Below are positions 1 through 8,554 of a stretch of 64,000 nucleotides of DNA, piece by piece. Under the pieces are notes generated by a model. It was not told the origin of the DNA, made no database searches, and saw nothing but the letters and a program-made list of their open reading frames with translations. A program made the translations under genes and the position numbers. How positions within the stretch are numbered: position 1 is the stretch's first letter; every line of letters starts with the position of its first letter. Origin of the DNA: Mycolicibacterium sp. MU0053 (GTDB lineage Bacteria > Actinomycetota > Actinomycetes > Mycobacteriales > Mycobacteriaceae); assembly GCF_963378095.1 (NCBI RefSeq), contig NZ_OY726397.1, positions 4,960,001 to 5,024,000 on the forward strand. Direction: 5' to 3'.

Positions 1-612
1 CGAGCGGGACCGCTGTCCTGCCCCGCCGATCAGCAACTGTTGCGCGAGCTACGTGGGTATGCCGATGTGGTTCTGGTCGGCGCGGGGACAGTCCGGGCCG
101 AGCGCTACGGCCCCGTTCGCCTGTCCGACGAGCAACTGGCCGAGCGCCATGCCGCCGGCCGGCTTACCCTGCCGCCCCTGGCGGTGGTCAGCCAGACCGG
201 GCGATTGCCCGACTCGATGTTCACCGACCCGATCCAGCGACCGATCCTGATCACCAGTGCCAGGGCCGCCGAACAGCACGGCCTCACAACCGATTCCCGT
301 CGGTCCGTGCTCGTCGCCGGTGAGAAGACCGTCGAGATCGCCGCCGCCGTCGACACGCTACGCAGCCACGGCATGCACCGCATTCTCTGCGAGGGCGGCC
401 CGACGTTGCTGCACGAAATCGTGGAGGCGGATCTGCTCACGGAAATCTGCATCACCGTCGCGCCGCGCCTGGCCGGCAGTCAACCGGTTGGGAGCGCCCC
501 GGCGAGTGCGCTGGCGTTCCCCGTCCCGCTGACGCTGGCCCACGCGCTGGTTCACGACGGCTATCTGTTCAGCCGATACGTCCGTGCCGATCGCCCGGAT
601 GCGACCGGGTAG
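1..612 (+). CDS. RibD C-terminal-like pyrimidine reductase family protein (5' truncated)
   Basis: The reading frame is open from the first base of the window, so the true start lies to the left; 203 residues are visible. The fold is the RibD C-terminal / dihydrofolate-reductase-like NADPH reductase. Seen features are the early nucleotide-binding stretch VVLVGAGTVRAERYGP and the late signature ILCEGGPTLL followed by APRLAG, which is characteristic of RibD_C. Family members reduce a pyrimidine intermediate of riboflavin synthesis or a pterin-like substrate. Stand-alone mycobacterial copies (Rv2671 type) lack the deaminase half. Whether a deaminase half exists here cannot be seen. No other riboflavin gene follows, so a stand-alone reductase is the better guess. 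Confidence 0.85.
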   Translation, partial: RAGPLSCPADQQLLRELRGYADVVLVGAGTVRAERYGPVRLSDEQLAERHAAGRLTLPPLAVVSQTGRLPDSMFTDPIQRPILITSARAAEQHGLTTDSRRSVLVAGEKTVEIAAAVDTLRSHGMHRILCEGGPTLLHEIVEADLLTEICITVAPRLAGSQPVGSAPASALAFPVPLTLAHALVHDGYLFSRYVRADRPDATG

Positions 613-726
613 CGCCTGGAACACCCCGGTCCGAGCTCACCGCCTCGGGACTCAAACCTGTTGCCCAAGCGAGTATTCAAGTCCGATACCGGTGCCAGGA
701 CCTCGCCGAGAAGCACGGAAAAAGTA

Positions 727-753
727 TTAGCACTCCCCGTCGTCGAGTGCTAA
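727..753. promoter_or_regulatory. CIRCE operator (HrcA binding site)
   Basis: TTAGCACTC at 727-735 and GAGTGCTAA at 745-753 form perfect 9-bp inverted arms around a 9-nt spacer. This is the exact published CIRCE consensus. It lies about 70 bp before the small heat-shock gene, so HrcA repression of that gene is inferred. Confidence 0.93.
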
Positions 754-823
754 TCTGGACGGCGTAGCGCAGTACGCGGCCCGCCACGGGGGCGGGCCCC
801 AGCGATGGAGGAGGTGGACTACT

Positions 824-1276
824 GTGCTCCGTTTTGATCCGTTCAGTGACCTTGATGCCGTGACCCGGGGATTGCTCACGAGCCAGACCGGATCGAGTCG
901 AACCCCGCGATTCATGCCGATGGACCTCTACAAGGTCGACGACCACTATGTGTTGACCGCCGACCTGCCGGGCGTCGACCCCGGGTCCGTCGACGTCAAC
1001 GTCGACAACGGCACCCTTACGCTGACCGCACGCAGAACCGCCCGGTCGGAGGAATCCGTTCAATGGCTGTCCAGCGAGCGGTTCTTCGGGACCTATCGTC
1101 GTCAGCTGTCGCTCGGCGAGGGTGTCGATACCGAAAAGATCACCGCGACATACGAAAACGGTGTCTTGACGGTTACGATCCCGCTGGCCGAACGGGCCAA
1201 GGCAAGACGCATCGAAGTCGCTCACGCCGGCGATGCTCGATCGATCGAGCCCGCGACAGTCGACGCCGAAACATAA
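824..1276 (+). CDS. Hsp20 / alpha-crystallin family small heat-shock protein
   Basis: ATP-independent holdase chaperone of 150 residues, typical length for actinobacterial Hsp20. The GTG start is set by GGAGGAGGT at 807-815, 8 nt upstream. Residues about 35-135 are the alpha-crystallin domain: MDLYKVDDHYVLTADLPGV opens it, and the C-terminal strand carries ENGVLTVTIPLAE, the conserved G-V-L-x-V/I-x-I/V-P pattern. The N-terminus (RFDPFSDLD) matches mycobacterial Hsp18-like proteins. A perfect CIRCE element lies upstream, so HrcA control is expected. This is notable because mycobacterial acr2-type genes are better known for HspR control. A GC-rich hairpin follows the stop. Confidence 0.95.
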   Translation: MLRFDPFSDLDAVTRGLLTSQTGSSRTPRFMPMDLYKVDDHYVLTADLPGVDPGSVDVNVDNGTLTLTARRTARSEESVQWLSSERFFGTYRRQLSLGEGVDTEKITATYENGVLTVTIPLAERAKARRIEVAHAGDARSIEPATVDAET

Positions 1277-1288
1277 CAGCACCGGCCC

Positions 1289-1318
1289 GGGGGCCACGGG
1301 TCACGACGCGTGGCCCCC
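1289..1318 (+). terminator. GC-rich hairpin after hsp20
   Basis: GGGGGCCACG (1289-1298) and CGTGGCCCCC (1309-1318) form a perfect 10-bp stem with a 10-nt loop, starting 12 nt after the hsp20 stop. There is no U-tract, as is common for mycobacterial terminator candidates. Confidence 0.6.
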
Positions 1319-1400
1319 GAGTCGGTCGTCCCGCACAATCGCCTACGCGGACCCCCTGGTGACCGAGACCGCGTAGCCGGACATCCGAGAGGAGGTTCAG

Positions 1401-2054
1401 GTGGTCGCGTCGGGGGATCCTGCCGAGAACGGGTCCCCCACGCGCGTCGGCAACTTCACCTTGAACCTGGCGGAGGGAATTTTCCATTGGTCGCCCGCGA
1501 TCGCCGCCATGCACGGATACGCCCGCGAAAAGATGACGGTGTCAACGGAATTCGCGCTGTCTCATAAGCACCCCGAGGATCGGCCACGCTTTGCCGCACT
1601 GCTGCACCGGCTGCGCGCATCGCCCGAGCCGTTGTCGAGCAGGCATCGCATCATCGATCGACACGACACCGTCCGCCACGTCTTGGTGGCCAGCACCCGC
1701 CTGGTGGACGGCAGCGGCAGCCCCGTTGCGGACGGGTTCTACGTCGATGTTTCCGGCGCCGCCGATGACCGACTGGTTCATGTGATGGATTCCGCGGTGG
1801 CCGAGTTCAGCATCCACCGCGCGGTGATCGAGCAGGCCAAGGGAATGCTGATGCTCATCTACAACATCCCGGCCGACCGCGCCTTCGACATCCTGCGGTG
1901 GCGGTCCCAGCAGACGAACGTCAAGCTCCGCACGCTTTGTGAACAGCTCATCGAACGATTCAGCACGCAACCGGTCCTCGGCGACCTCGACCGTGGGACC
2001 GCCGACCACATCCTGATGACCGCCGGGGTCTCCACCGTCGATGCAGAGCCCTGA
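1401..2054 (+). CDS. PAS and ANTAR domain protein (RNA-binding antiterminator type)
   Basis: A 217-residue signalling protein. Residues about 15-120 are PAS-like (GIFHWSPAIAAMHGY, then HPEDRPRF, as in a PAS/PAC sensor). Residues about 135-190 are an ANTAR domain (RAVIEQAKGMLMLIYN and ADRAFDILRWRSQQTN). ANTAR domains bind dual hexaloop RNA hairpins to prevent termination; the PAS part is presumed to sense a ligand or redox state. The GTG start follows GAGAGGAGG. The gene sits alone between hsp20 and katE, which suits a stress-response regulator. No target hairpin was identified. Mycobacteria carry several such PAS-ANTAR paralogues, so the signal is unknown. Confidence 0.9.
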   Translation: MVASGDPAENGSPTRVGNFTLNLAEGIFHWSPAIAAMHGYAREKMTVSTEFALSHKHPEDRPRFAALLHRLRASPEPLSSRHRIIDRHDTVRHVLVASTRLVDGSGSPVADGFYVDVSGAADDRLVHVMDSAVAEFSIHRAVIEQAKGMLMLIYNIPADRAFDILRWRSQQTNVKLRTLCEQLIERFSTQPVLGDLDRGTADHILMTAGVSTVDAEP

Positions 2055-2078
2055 ACCGCCGACGCCCGGGTTTCGCGC

Positions 2079-2104
2079 GTTTGCCCGGCGACGAGCACGG
2101 GTAT
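2079..2104 (+). promoter_or_regulatory. SigF-type promoter of katE
   Basis: GTTT (2079-2082), a 16-nt spacer and GGGTAT (2099-2104) match the SigF consensus exactly. The catalase start lies about 70 bp downstream. Confidence 0.75.
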
Positions 2105-2176
2105 GACGTCACGACGCGTTGCGCCAGGCCGCACCCCGAATCAGACCGAGTCATCGCCCCAGAACTGGAGATACCC

Positions 2177-4291
2177 ATGGCCGCCAAGAAGCCGACCAAA
2201 GCCGCCACCACGGTGGATGCCCCGGGCACCGATCTGCAGGGGGCGGTCGGCCCCGCCGTCAGTGGCTATTTGACTACGGCGCAGGGCGTCCGGATCCCGG
2301 ACACGGATCACTCGCTGAAGGCTGGGGAGCGCGGACCCACGCTGCTCGAGGACTTCCACCTACGCGAGAAGATCACGCATTTCGACCATGAGCGCATCCC
2401 CGAGCGGGTGGTGCATGCCCGCGGTTCGGCGGCACACGGCGTGTTCGAGTCCTATGGCAACGCCGCGAAATACACCCGAGCCGCGTTCCTGGCGGAAAAG
2501 GGCGCCAGGACGGAGGTGTTCTGCCGATTCTCCACGGTGCTGGGATCCCGCGGGTCGGCCGACACCGTGCGCGACACCCGCGGATTCGCCGTTAAGTTCT
2601 ATACCAGCGAAGGCAACTTCGACCTGGTGGGCAACAACATGCCGGTCTTCTTCATCCAGGACGGCATCAAGTTCCCCGACGTCGTACACGCCGCGAAGCC
2701 GCACCCGGATCGGGAGATCCCGCAGGCGCAGTCGGCGCATGACACCTTCTGGGATTTCGTCTCGCTGCACACCGAGGCCACCCACCACGTGTTCTGGGCC
2801 ATGAGCGACCGCGGGATACCCCGGTCATACCGCACCATGGAGGGCTTCGGCGTGCACACCTTCCGGCTCGCCGACGCCAAGGGCCAGACCGTGCTGGTGA
2901 AATTTCACTGGAAGCCGGTCGCGGGTGTGCACTCGTTGGTGTGGGAGGAGGCGCAGATCGCGGCGGGCTGCGATCCGGACTTCCACCGACGCGACCTGGC
3001 CGACGCCATCGACGCCGGCGCATATCCGGAGTACGAGTTGGGAATTCAGGTGCTGCCCGACGACGGCACCCATACCTTCGCCGGAATCGATCTGCTCGAC
3101 CCGACCAAGATCGTGCCCGAAGAGTTGGCGGAGGTCCAACCCATCGGCAAGCTCACCCTCAACCGCAACACCACCAACTTCTTCGCCGAAACCGAACAGG
3201 TCGCGTTCCACATCGGCAACCTGGTACCCGGCATCGAACCCACCAACGATCCGCTGCTGCAGGCCCGGCTGTTCTCCTACCTGGACACCCAACTCATCCG
3301 GCTCGGCGGACCGAACTTCACGCAACTGCCGATCAACCGTCCGCACTGTCCGGTCAACGACATGTTCCGCGACGGCATGCATCAGACCGGCGTACACACC
3401 GGGGTCGCACCGTACCGGCCCAACAGTCTGGACCAGGGACTACCGGAGGTCGCCACCGCCGACGAAGGCGCCTACGTGCCCACGCCGCGGACGGTGGAAG
3501 GACCGGTGGTCCGAGCCCAGCCCGCATCGTTCGACGATCACTTCAGTCAAGCCGCGATGTTCTATCACAGCCTCTCTGCGGTGGAGCGCACCCATTTGAT
3601 CGAGGCGTTCACCTTCGAGCTGGGCAAGTGCTACGAACAGTCGGTCAAGGAACGGGAACTGGCGGTCCTCGCCAATGTCGACGCCGACTTGTGCCGCCAG
3701 GTGGCCGCCGGTCTCGGCCTGCCCGCCCCGAAGGGGACGCCGCCCACCGACGTCACCCCGTCGCCGGCGCTGTCGCAGGTCGTCACCAAGCCGGGTCCCA
3801 TCACCGGTCGCCAGGTGGGCATCATCGCGGATGCGGGCTCCGATCTGGCCGAGGTTGCGCAGCTGGTGAAGACGCTGACCAAGCTCGGTGCCCGACCGCT
3901 GGTCACGGCGCCGGTGGGCGGAACCCTCAAAAGCGGACGGCGCAGCGTCATCGTGGAGCGCACTTTCCTGACGGTGCGTTCGGTCGAGTTCGACGCCGTT
4001 GTCGTGGCGGATCAGCTGTCGACTCCGCCCGACATCAAGCTGGTGCTCCTGCTGCAGGAGGCCTATCGACATTGCAAGCCGGTGGGGGCCTGGGGCAGCG
4101 GCGCGAAGCTGCTTGAGGCAGCGGGCATTTCAAGGAAGGATCCGGGTGTGCTGATCGCGAAGCAACCGGATCGCGCATTCACCGACGCGCTGACCGCCGC
4201 CTTGGGTCTGCATCGGGTCTGGGAGCGCAGCACGCAGATCATGGCCTCGGCCGCGCCGCCGGTGCGCCCGGCCGCCGCGCGCAAGCGGTGA
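2177..4291 (+). CDS. katE: Large-subunit (clade 2, HPII-type) catalase
   Basis: Heme catalase that dismutates hydrogen peroxide in the cytoplasm. The frame is open to 2081, but the ATG at 2177 has GGAG 6 nt upstream and gives a 704-residue protein of normal clade 2 length. Catalytic His is about residue 79 ([12 protein letters not shown]), the distal Asn about 152 ([12 protein letters not shown]) and the proximal heme Tyr about 368 (RLFSYLDTQ). Residues about 545-704 are the flavodoxin/GATase1-like C-terminal domain found only in large-subunit catalases ([17 protein letters not shown]). The N-terminus is Lys/Ala/Thr-rich. A consensus SigF promoter upstream suggests stationary-phase or stress expression. 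Confidence 0.96.
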   Translation: MAAKKPTKAATTVDAPGTDLQGAVGPAVSGYLTTAQGVRIPDTDHSLKAGERGPTLLEDFHLREKITHFDHERIPERVVHARGSAAHGVFESYGNAAKYTRAAFLAEKGARTEVFCRFSTVLGSRGSADTVRDTRGFAVKFYTSEGNFDLVGNNMPVFFIQDGIKFPDVVHAAKPHPDREIPQAQSAHDTFWDFVSLHTEATHHVFWAMSDRGIPRSYRTMEGFGVHTFRLADAKGQTVLVKFHWKPVAGVHSLVWEEAQIAAGCDPDFHRRDLADAIDAGAYPEYELGIQVLPDDGTHTFAGIDLLDPTKIVPEELAEVQPIGKLTLNRNTTNFFAETEQVAFHIGNLVPGIEPTNDPLLQARLFSYLDTQLIRLGGPNFTQLPINRPHCPVNDMFRDGMHQTGVHTGVAPYRPNSLDQGLPEVATADEGAYVPTPRTVEGPVVRAQPASFDDHFSQAAMFYHSLSAVERTHLIEAFTFELGKCYEQSVKERELAVLANVDADLCRQVAAGLGLPAPKGTPPTDVTPSPALSQVVTKPGPITGRQVGIIADAGSDLAEVAQLVKTLTKLGARPLVTAPVGGTLKSGRRSVIVERTFLTVRSVEFDAVVVADQLSTPPDIKLVLLLQEAYRHCKPVGAWGSGAKLLEAAGISRKDPGVLIAKQPDRAFTDALTAALGLHRVWERSTQIMASAAPPVRPAAARKR

Positions 4292-4337
4292 TCGCGGCGG
4301 CAGGTTTGGCTGCGCGCACGGCGGGCACCCAACTCGG

Positions 4338-5003
4338 ATGAAAGTTTCCGAGGTCGCTTCACTGCCATTCCGGGCCGGCTCCGCCCTGCGGCATGCCCGC
4401 GTGTTCCACCCCGACGGGGTGCTGTGCGCTGGGTCGATGGTCCGCCTCGCGGCCGAGGGCGAGGGCTTGCCTGTCACCAACGGTGACGTCATCGGCCGCC
4501 TCTCCAAAGGCGTCGGCACCCCCCGCGGCCTGCCGGACTTCGCCGGTCTGGCGTGGCGGGCGCAGTCGCCGGGTGCGGGCCGGCCGTGGGACATCCTGAT
4601 GGTGTCGGCCAACGCCCGCGTACTGCTACGGCCCACCACCTCATGGACGGCCGCCGAGTTCTCCACGTTGATGCCGTTCGGATATCGCGGCGACGTGTTC
4701 TGGCTGCGGGCCCGGCTGACCTCGCCCACCACCCTGCCCGGCCTCGAACTCGACACGGTGCGCCAGCACCTGGCGAGCAACCCGATGGTTTTTGCCGTCG
4801 AACAGGCTCGGGGTCGCGGCGAGTTCACCCCGCTGGCGACGTTGGAGTTCAATCGTGAACTCGAGAGCGCCTGGCCGCCCGAAGACGTGGCCTTCGATCC
4901 CACGTTGAACACCGCACCCGAGGTGTCTCTGCTCCCGCAATGGTTGACCGCCGTCCGGCGGCGCGCCTATCGCAGCAGTCGGCAGGGCCGGCACGTCGAG
5001 TGA
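4338..5003 (+). CDS. Conserved hypothetical protein (mycobacterial, catalase-neighbour type)
   Basis: A 221-residue protein without a motif I can name. It begins with FRAGSALRHARVFHPDGVLC and is rich in short beta-like segments, with no membrane segment or signal peptide. I associate this type with mycobacterial proteins sometimes annotated as phosphodiesterase, but I see no phosphodiesterase motif and do not transfer that function. It overlaps the next gene by GTGA, so the two are translationally coupled and probably act together. A weak SigF-like pair (GTTT, 15 nt, GGGCAC) lies at 4304-4328. Confidence 0.75.
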   Translation: MKVSEVASLPFRAGSALRHARVFHPDGVLCAGSMVRLAAEGEGLPVTNGDVIGRLSKGVGTPRGLPDFAGLAWRAQSPGAGRPWDILMVSANARVLLRPTTSWTAAEFSTLMPFGYRGDVFWLRARLTSPTTLPGLELDTVRQHLASNPMVFAVEQARGRGEFTPLATLEFNRELESAWPPEDVAFDPTLNTAPEVSLLPQWLTAVRRRAYRSSRQGRHVE

Positions 5004-6082
5004 CCGACAGCCCTGCTGAGGGCGTTTCTCCCGGCCCCGATCTGGGTATCTTGGAGCACATGCTCACCATGGTTGATCCTCGGCTGCCCGTTGCGGCCGG
5101 TGCCATCTCGTCGGAAGTCCTGAATGCGCTCCGCAGCGAAGGCTCCGAACCCCGGGTCGAGCGAGATCTGGCGAGAATCTCCACCGCGGCCGCCGATGCG
5201 GATCCGTATGGTCTGGACCTGCAGTTGGCGCTCTACACCTGCTACGAGTTGCACTACCGCGGGTTTGCCGAGGTGGATCCGGCGTGGGAATGGAACCCGG
5301 CGCTGCTGGGTCTGCGCGCCCATCTGGAGCGCCGCTTCCTCGACGCGGTGCGCGACGAGGTCGGCGTCATCGAGGACAACGCGACTGCGGCCGACGAAAT
5401 GGCCCAACTGGCAGTCGAACCCGCCGAGGGCAAGGGCCTGTCCTATTTCCTGCGTGACGACGGCAGCTGGGATCAGTTGCGGGAGTATTTCGTTCACGGC
5501 TCGCTGTATCACCTCAAGGAGGGCGACCCGCATGCGTGGGCCATTCCACGGCTGACCGGCCAGGCCAAGGCGTCGTTCGTGGCGATCGAGTTCGACGAGT
5601 ATGGCGGGGGGCGCGGCGACCACGTTCATCAGCAGTTGTTCGCGGATCTGCTGGCCGCCGCCGACCTCGATTCCGCCTATCTCGGCTACCTGAATGCGGT
5701 GCCGGGTGTCACGCTGGCCGTGGTGAACCTGATGTCGTTGTTCGGGCTGCATCGTCGTTGGCGGGCCGCCGCGATCGGTCATTTCGCAGCCACCGAGATC
5801 ACCTCACCACCGGGATCCCGCCGGCTGGTGGAAGCCATGGAGCGCCTCGGCGCCCCCGATACCTGCGCGGTGTTCTATCGCGAGCATGTGGTGGCCGACG
5901 CCGTTCATGAACAGATCGTCCGCACCGATGTCGTCGGCAATCTGGTCGACACGGACCCCCGACTGGACCGCGATGTGGTGTTCGGGATTCGGGCCCGCGA
6001 CGCCGTCGAGGGCCGGATGGCGGCGCACCTGCTCGAGCAGTGGCAGGCCGGCGAGTCGTCGCTACTGCATCCCTTGGGCTGA
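5000..6082 (+). CDS. Iron-containing redox enzyme family protein (heme-oxygenase-like diiron fold)
   Basis: A 360-residue protein. The frame extends up to 4940, but the GTG at 5000 forms a GTGA overlap with the preceding stop, so I take that start. Helical segments carry acidic/His ligand candidates: CYELHYRGFAEV (about residues 78-90) and AIEFDEYGGGRGDHVHQQL (about 195-215). These fit the heme-oxygenase-like diiron oxygenase (HDO) superfamily. HDO enzymes perform oxidative cleavage or N-oxygenation of small substrates; the substrate here is unknown. The 3' end overlaps the convergent CDGSH gene by 21 bp. Association with the CDGSH protein and a methyltransferase suggests a small redox-modification module. 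Confidence 0.8.
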   Translation: MTDSPAEGVSPGPDLGILEHMLTMVDPRLPVAAGAISSEVLNALRSEGSEPRVERDLARISTAAADADPYGLDLQLALYTCYELHYRGFAEVDPAWEWNPALLGLRAHLERRFLDAVRDEVGVIEDNATAADEMAQLAVEPAEGKGLSYFLRDDGSWDQLREYFVHGSLYHLKEGDPHAWAIPRLTGQAKASFVAIEFDEYGGGRGDHVHQQLFADLLAAADLDSAYLGYLNAVPGVTLAVVNLMSLFGLHRRWRAAAIGHFAATEITSPPGSRRLVEAMERLGAPDTCAVFYREHVVADAVHEQIVRTDVVGNLVDTDPRLDRDVVFGIRARDAVEGRMAAHLLEQWQAGESSLLHPLG

Positions 6083-6313
6083 CGCCTCGGCGGGTTTGGC
6101 CGCCGCGCTGTCGGTCTTCGCGCGGCGGGCCCGGCGACGGTGGCTGGTGTCGCACCATGGATAGGTCTTGCTGCGGTGGCACGCGCAGATCGCCACCATA
6201 AAGCGGTCGGATTCGGCAGTGCTGCCGTCTGGAAGTTCCAGGCAGACCGGCCCTTCCACCATGATCGGACCGCCTTGGACGATTCGGACGCGTCGTGGTG
6301 CGACCTCGGTCAT
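6062..6313 (-). CDS. CDGSH iron-sulfur domain protein
   Basis: An 83-residue protein whose core CACHRSKTYPWCDTSH (about residues 43-58) is the CDGSH motif, with three Cys and one His to hold a labile [2Fe-2S] cluster. It lacks the membrane anchor of mitoNEET and should be cytosolic. It starts by a 4-bp ATGA overlap with the methyltransferase gene upstream, so they form one operon. A Lys/Ala-rich tail follows the cluster domain. Likely role is redox sensing or cluster donation, possibly to the convergent diiron-type protein; that link is inference. Confidence 0.92.
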   Translation of the reverse strand: MTEVAPRRVRIVQGGPIMVEGPVCLELPDGSTAESDRFMVAICACHRSKTYPWCDTSHRRRARRAKTDSAAAKPAEASAQGMQ

Positions 6314-6999
6314 GGCTTGTCCGCGCGAATGACGATGAGTTCCTCGACGCGTCGGCCGGGTTCCAGCAGTCGCACGCGCTCCAGCCAGGCCGCGCGCGCC
6401 CTCAGTACCGGACCGAACGGAATCGCTTGACGGGCAACCACGTCAGCAGAAAGACCGGATCCCTGCAGGAGTTGCAGGGAGCGCTCGACGCCCGAAAACT
6501 CGGAATGCACAAGGAAGAACACGCCGTTGGGTGCGAGCAAGTCACCGACGGTGCGGCACAACGGATCCAGTATGGACCGCCCATCGAAGCCGGCGTTGTA
6601 GGCCAGCGGCGGCCCCGCCTCCGCGGGGATCTGCTCGAGGTCGTCGTCGAAGTCGGGCACATAGGGCGGATTGCTCAACACCACGTCGTAGGGCGCGAAC
6701 TCGGCGGCGCGGGTCCACGGACCCAGGTGCACCGACACCTCGACACCCGCAACCGCGGCGTTCGATTTGGCAGCCTGCACCGCCTGCGGACACAGGTCGA
6801 AGGCGCGGACATTACGCGCCCCCGCCGCGGCGGCCGCGATGCCCACCACGCCCGACCCAGTGCACAAGTCCGCGACCTCGCGACCCGCCAGCGCACCGCT
6901 CTTGGCGGCGATATCGATGAGTAGCTGTGAATCTTCCTGCGGTGGGTAAACATCCAATGGCACACACGAGGGCCTGAGGTCACTTTGCGCGGTCGTCAC
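6310..6999 (-). CDS. PrmC/HemK-like SAM-dependent methyltransferase
   Basis: A 229-residue Rossmann methyltransferase. Motif I is VADLCTGSGVVGIAA (about residues 42-56), and the catalytic loop SNPPYVP (about 109-115) is the NPPY signature of N5-glutamine and adenine methyltransferases. It lacks the N-terminal helical domain of PrmC and resembles the shorter HemK2-like group. The substrate may be a protein Gln or a small molecule. It is the promoter-proximal gene of a two-gene operon with the CDGSH protein. It is probably distinct from the canonical release-factor methyltransferase, which usually sits next to prfA. Confidence 0.85.
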   Translation of the reverse strand: MTTAQSDLRPSCVPLDVYPPQEDSQLLIDIAAKSGALAGREVADLCTGSGVVGIAAAAAGARNVRAFDLCPQAVQAAKSNAAVAGVEVSVHLGPWTRAAEFAPYDVVLSNPPYVPDFDDDLEQIPAEAGPPLAYNAGFDGRSILDPLCRTVGDLLAPNGVFFLVHSEFSGVERSLQLLQGSGLSADVVARQAIPFGPVLRARAAWLERVRLLEPGRRVEELIVIRADKP

Positions 7000-7106
7000 G
7001 GTGCTCTCTTTCGGTCAAGATATTTACCAGTCACAAATGCCCAGTCTGGGTGCGGATCAAACTTCGGGAGTTGAACTCGATCACCGGCCGCGACGAGGAC
7101 GTAGCC

Positions 7107-7132
7107 GTTTGCCGCGCAGCGTACCGGGGTAC
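7107..7132 (+). promoter_or_regulatory. SigF-like promoter before the SRPBCC gene
   Basis: GTTT (7107-7110), 16 nt, then GGGTAC (7127-7132): one mismatch from the SigF consensus, 85 bp before the GTG start at 7217. It lies in the 217-bp gap between the divergent methyltransferase and SRPBCC genes. Nothing else convincing was seen in that gap. Confidence 0.55.
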
Positions 7133-7216
7133 GCGGCAGGCCAGATGGGCGAATGTTGCAGGTCACCACAGTAACAACTTGCCGCCCACACCGAGCCACA
7201 ACATGGAGGGGAAACG

Positions 7217-7663
7217 GTGTCTGTTACTCGTAAGTCCGCTGCCAGCCGTCAGCGGGTCTGGGACGTCATGGCCGACGGCTGGACCTATTCGCAATGGGTG
7301 GTGGGCAACAGTCGCATGCGGGCCGTGGATGCGAACTGGCCTGCCCCCGGTTCGACCATCCGGCACTCGGTGGGAGTCTGGCCCGCAGCCATCGACGACG
7401 AAACCGTGGTCGAGGAATGCATACCGGGCGAGCGCCTGGTTCTGCTCGCGAAGTTCGGACCCGCGGGGGCGGCCCGCGTCACCCTGGAACTTCGAGACAG
7501 CGACTCGGGCTGCGAGATCGAGATGCATGAGGTGCCGGCCCAGGGCCCGGTCAACTTGGTACCCGACAAGCTGGCCGAGTTGGCGGTCCGGATCCGGAAC
7601 CGCGAATGCACGTGGCGCCTCGCCGCGTTGGCGGAGCGCTTGGTGCCCAAGGAACTGACCTGA
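7217..7663 (+). CDS. SRPBCC (START/Bet v1-like) family protein
   Basis: A 148-residue cytoplasmic protein with the helix-grip pattern of polyketide cyclase/START-like proteins: an N-terminal strand with catalytic-helix region RQRVWDVMADGWTYSQWVVG, then WPAPGSTIRHSVGVWP, and a long C-terminal helix. Such proteins bind hydrophobic ligands in a central cavity; the ligand is unknown. The GTG start is preceded by GGAGGGG. It lies in a run of stress-type genes and has a SigF-like promoter, so stationary-phase expression is plausible. Confidence 0.85.
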   Translation: MSVTRKSAASRQRVWDVMADGWTYSQWVVGNSRMRAVDANWPAPGSTIRHSVGVWPAAIDDETVVEECIPGERLVLLAKFGPAGAARVTLELRDSDSGCEIEMHEVPAQGPVNLVPDKLAELAVRIRNRECTWRLAALAERLVPKELT

Positions 7664-7679
7664 CGCCCGCAGCCGTCCC

Positions 7680-8414
7680 TCACACCGACAAGACGTAAGA
7701 CAGGAAGAACCCGGCGACGGTGGCGAACGCGTTCAGCGGCTGGCCGTGTTCGAAGGCTTCCGGCATCAAGGTATCGGCCACCGACGCCAACACCGCGCCG
7801 CCCGCGAAGGCCAGCGCCAACGCCACCGTCTCGGGCTGCAGGCCACCGGCAAACATCCGTCCGGCGACCACCGCCCCGGCGAGCAGCACGGCCGCCACCG
7901 ACCAGGTCAGCAGCACCGCGCCCGCACTCATACCGCCCTTGCGCATGTCGACGCTGCCCGCGAGCGCCTCGGGCAGGTTCGAGAAGAAGATGGCGACCAA
8001 CAGCGACAATGAGGCGCCACCCACCAGCGTCACGCCCAGCGCCAAGTTCTCCGGCACCCCGTCGAGGGTGACCGCCGCGAGCAGGGCCAGGCCCACGCCG
8101 CCTCGGGCCGCCGACTTGCCACCGCGCCCTGCCGACTTCTTGTCCTTCGTGCTCTCGACCCGGCGTTCCAACACCCAGTCGATGAGGATGAAGGTGGCCG
8201 CGCCGGCCAGCAGGCCCAGGCCCGCCCGCCACGGCCCGCCCATCTCGAAGGAATCGTCGAAAAGTTCGAAGGCCAGCGCCGAGATCAGCGCACCACTGGC
8301 GAAGGCCAGCAGCACCCGGAGGAGCTGGCGTGGCGGCGTCCACCGCGCCCCGATCGCGGCACCAATCACCAGCGCACTCGAGGCAGCCACCCCGTACAGC
8401 ACGGCCATCAGCAT
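7680..8414 (-). CDS. ZIP family metal transporter
   Basis: A 244-residue integral membrane protein with about seven to eight hydrophobic segments. The metal-binding region reads TLDGVPENLALG (about residues 138-149) with a second SNLPEALAGS (about 168-177). These correspond to the conserved TM4/TM5 motifs of ZIP carriers, where His is often present but Asp/Glu/Asn occur in bacterial versions. A charged cytoplasmic loop (RRVESTKDKKSAGRGGKS) separates the two halves. The usual substrates are Zn, Fe or Mn. A SigF-like promoter sits about 60 bp upstream, and the ferritin-like gene is next, which suggests metal handling under stress. Confidence 0.88.
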   Translation of the reverse strand: MLMAVLYGVAASSALVIGAAIGARWTPPRQLLRVLLAFASGALISALAFELFDDSFEMGGPWRAGLGLLAGAATFILIDWVLERRVESTKDKKSAGRGGKSAARGGVGLALLAAVTLDGVPENLALGVTLVGGASLSLLVAIFFSNLPEALAGSVDMRKGGMSAGAVLLTWSVAAVLLAGAVVAGRMFAGGLQPETVALALAFAGGAVLASVADTLMPEAFEHGQPLNAFATVAGFFLSYVLSV

Positions 8415-8474
8415 CGGAGCGCACCTCCACGGAGCGGAACCCAGCGGCCGGCGGCCGACCGAAGTACCAGCCGA

Positions 8475-8499
8475 TTACCCGAACCCGGTCGAGCCAAAC
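8475..8499 (-). promoter_or_regulatory. SigF-like promoter of the ZIP gene
   Basis: On the minus strand GTTT (8499-8496), 15 nt, GGGTAA (8480-8475), about 60 bp before the ZIP start. Confidence 0.55.
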
Positions 8500-8506
8500 G
8501 CCGGCC

Positions 8507-8533
8507 GGCCCGGGACGGTACTCGTCCCGGGCC
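8507..8533. terminator. Strong hairpin between ferritin-like and ZIP genes
   Basis: GGCCCGGGACG (8507-8517), loop GTACT, CGTCCCGGGCC (8523-8533): a perfect 11-bp stem starting 21 nt after the ferritin-like stop. It has no U-tract but is very stable, so termination or insulation of the ZIP promoter is inferred. Confidence 0.7.
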
Positions 8534-8554
8534 GACCTGCGGCAGTGCGTTGGG

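Noticed and set aside
655..710. HAIR-like (HspR) sequence before hsp20 (ATTCAAG)
   Set aside because: Only one half-site with a mismatch; no partner CTTGAGT at the right distance.
6996..7199. 67-residue minus-strand reading frame overlapping the methyltransferase start by ATGA
   Set aside because: Codon usage is AT-rich at third positions in its second half, no motif is seen, and a SigF-like promoter for the opposite strand lies inside it.
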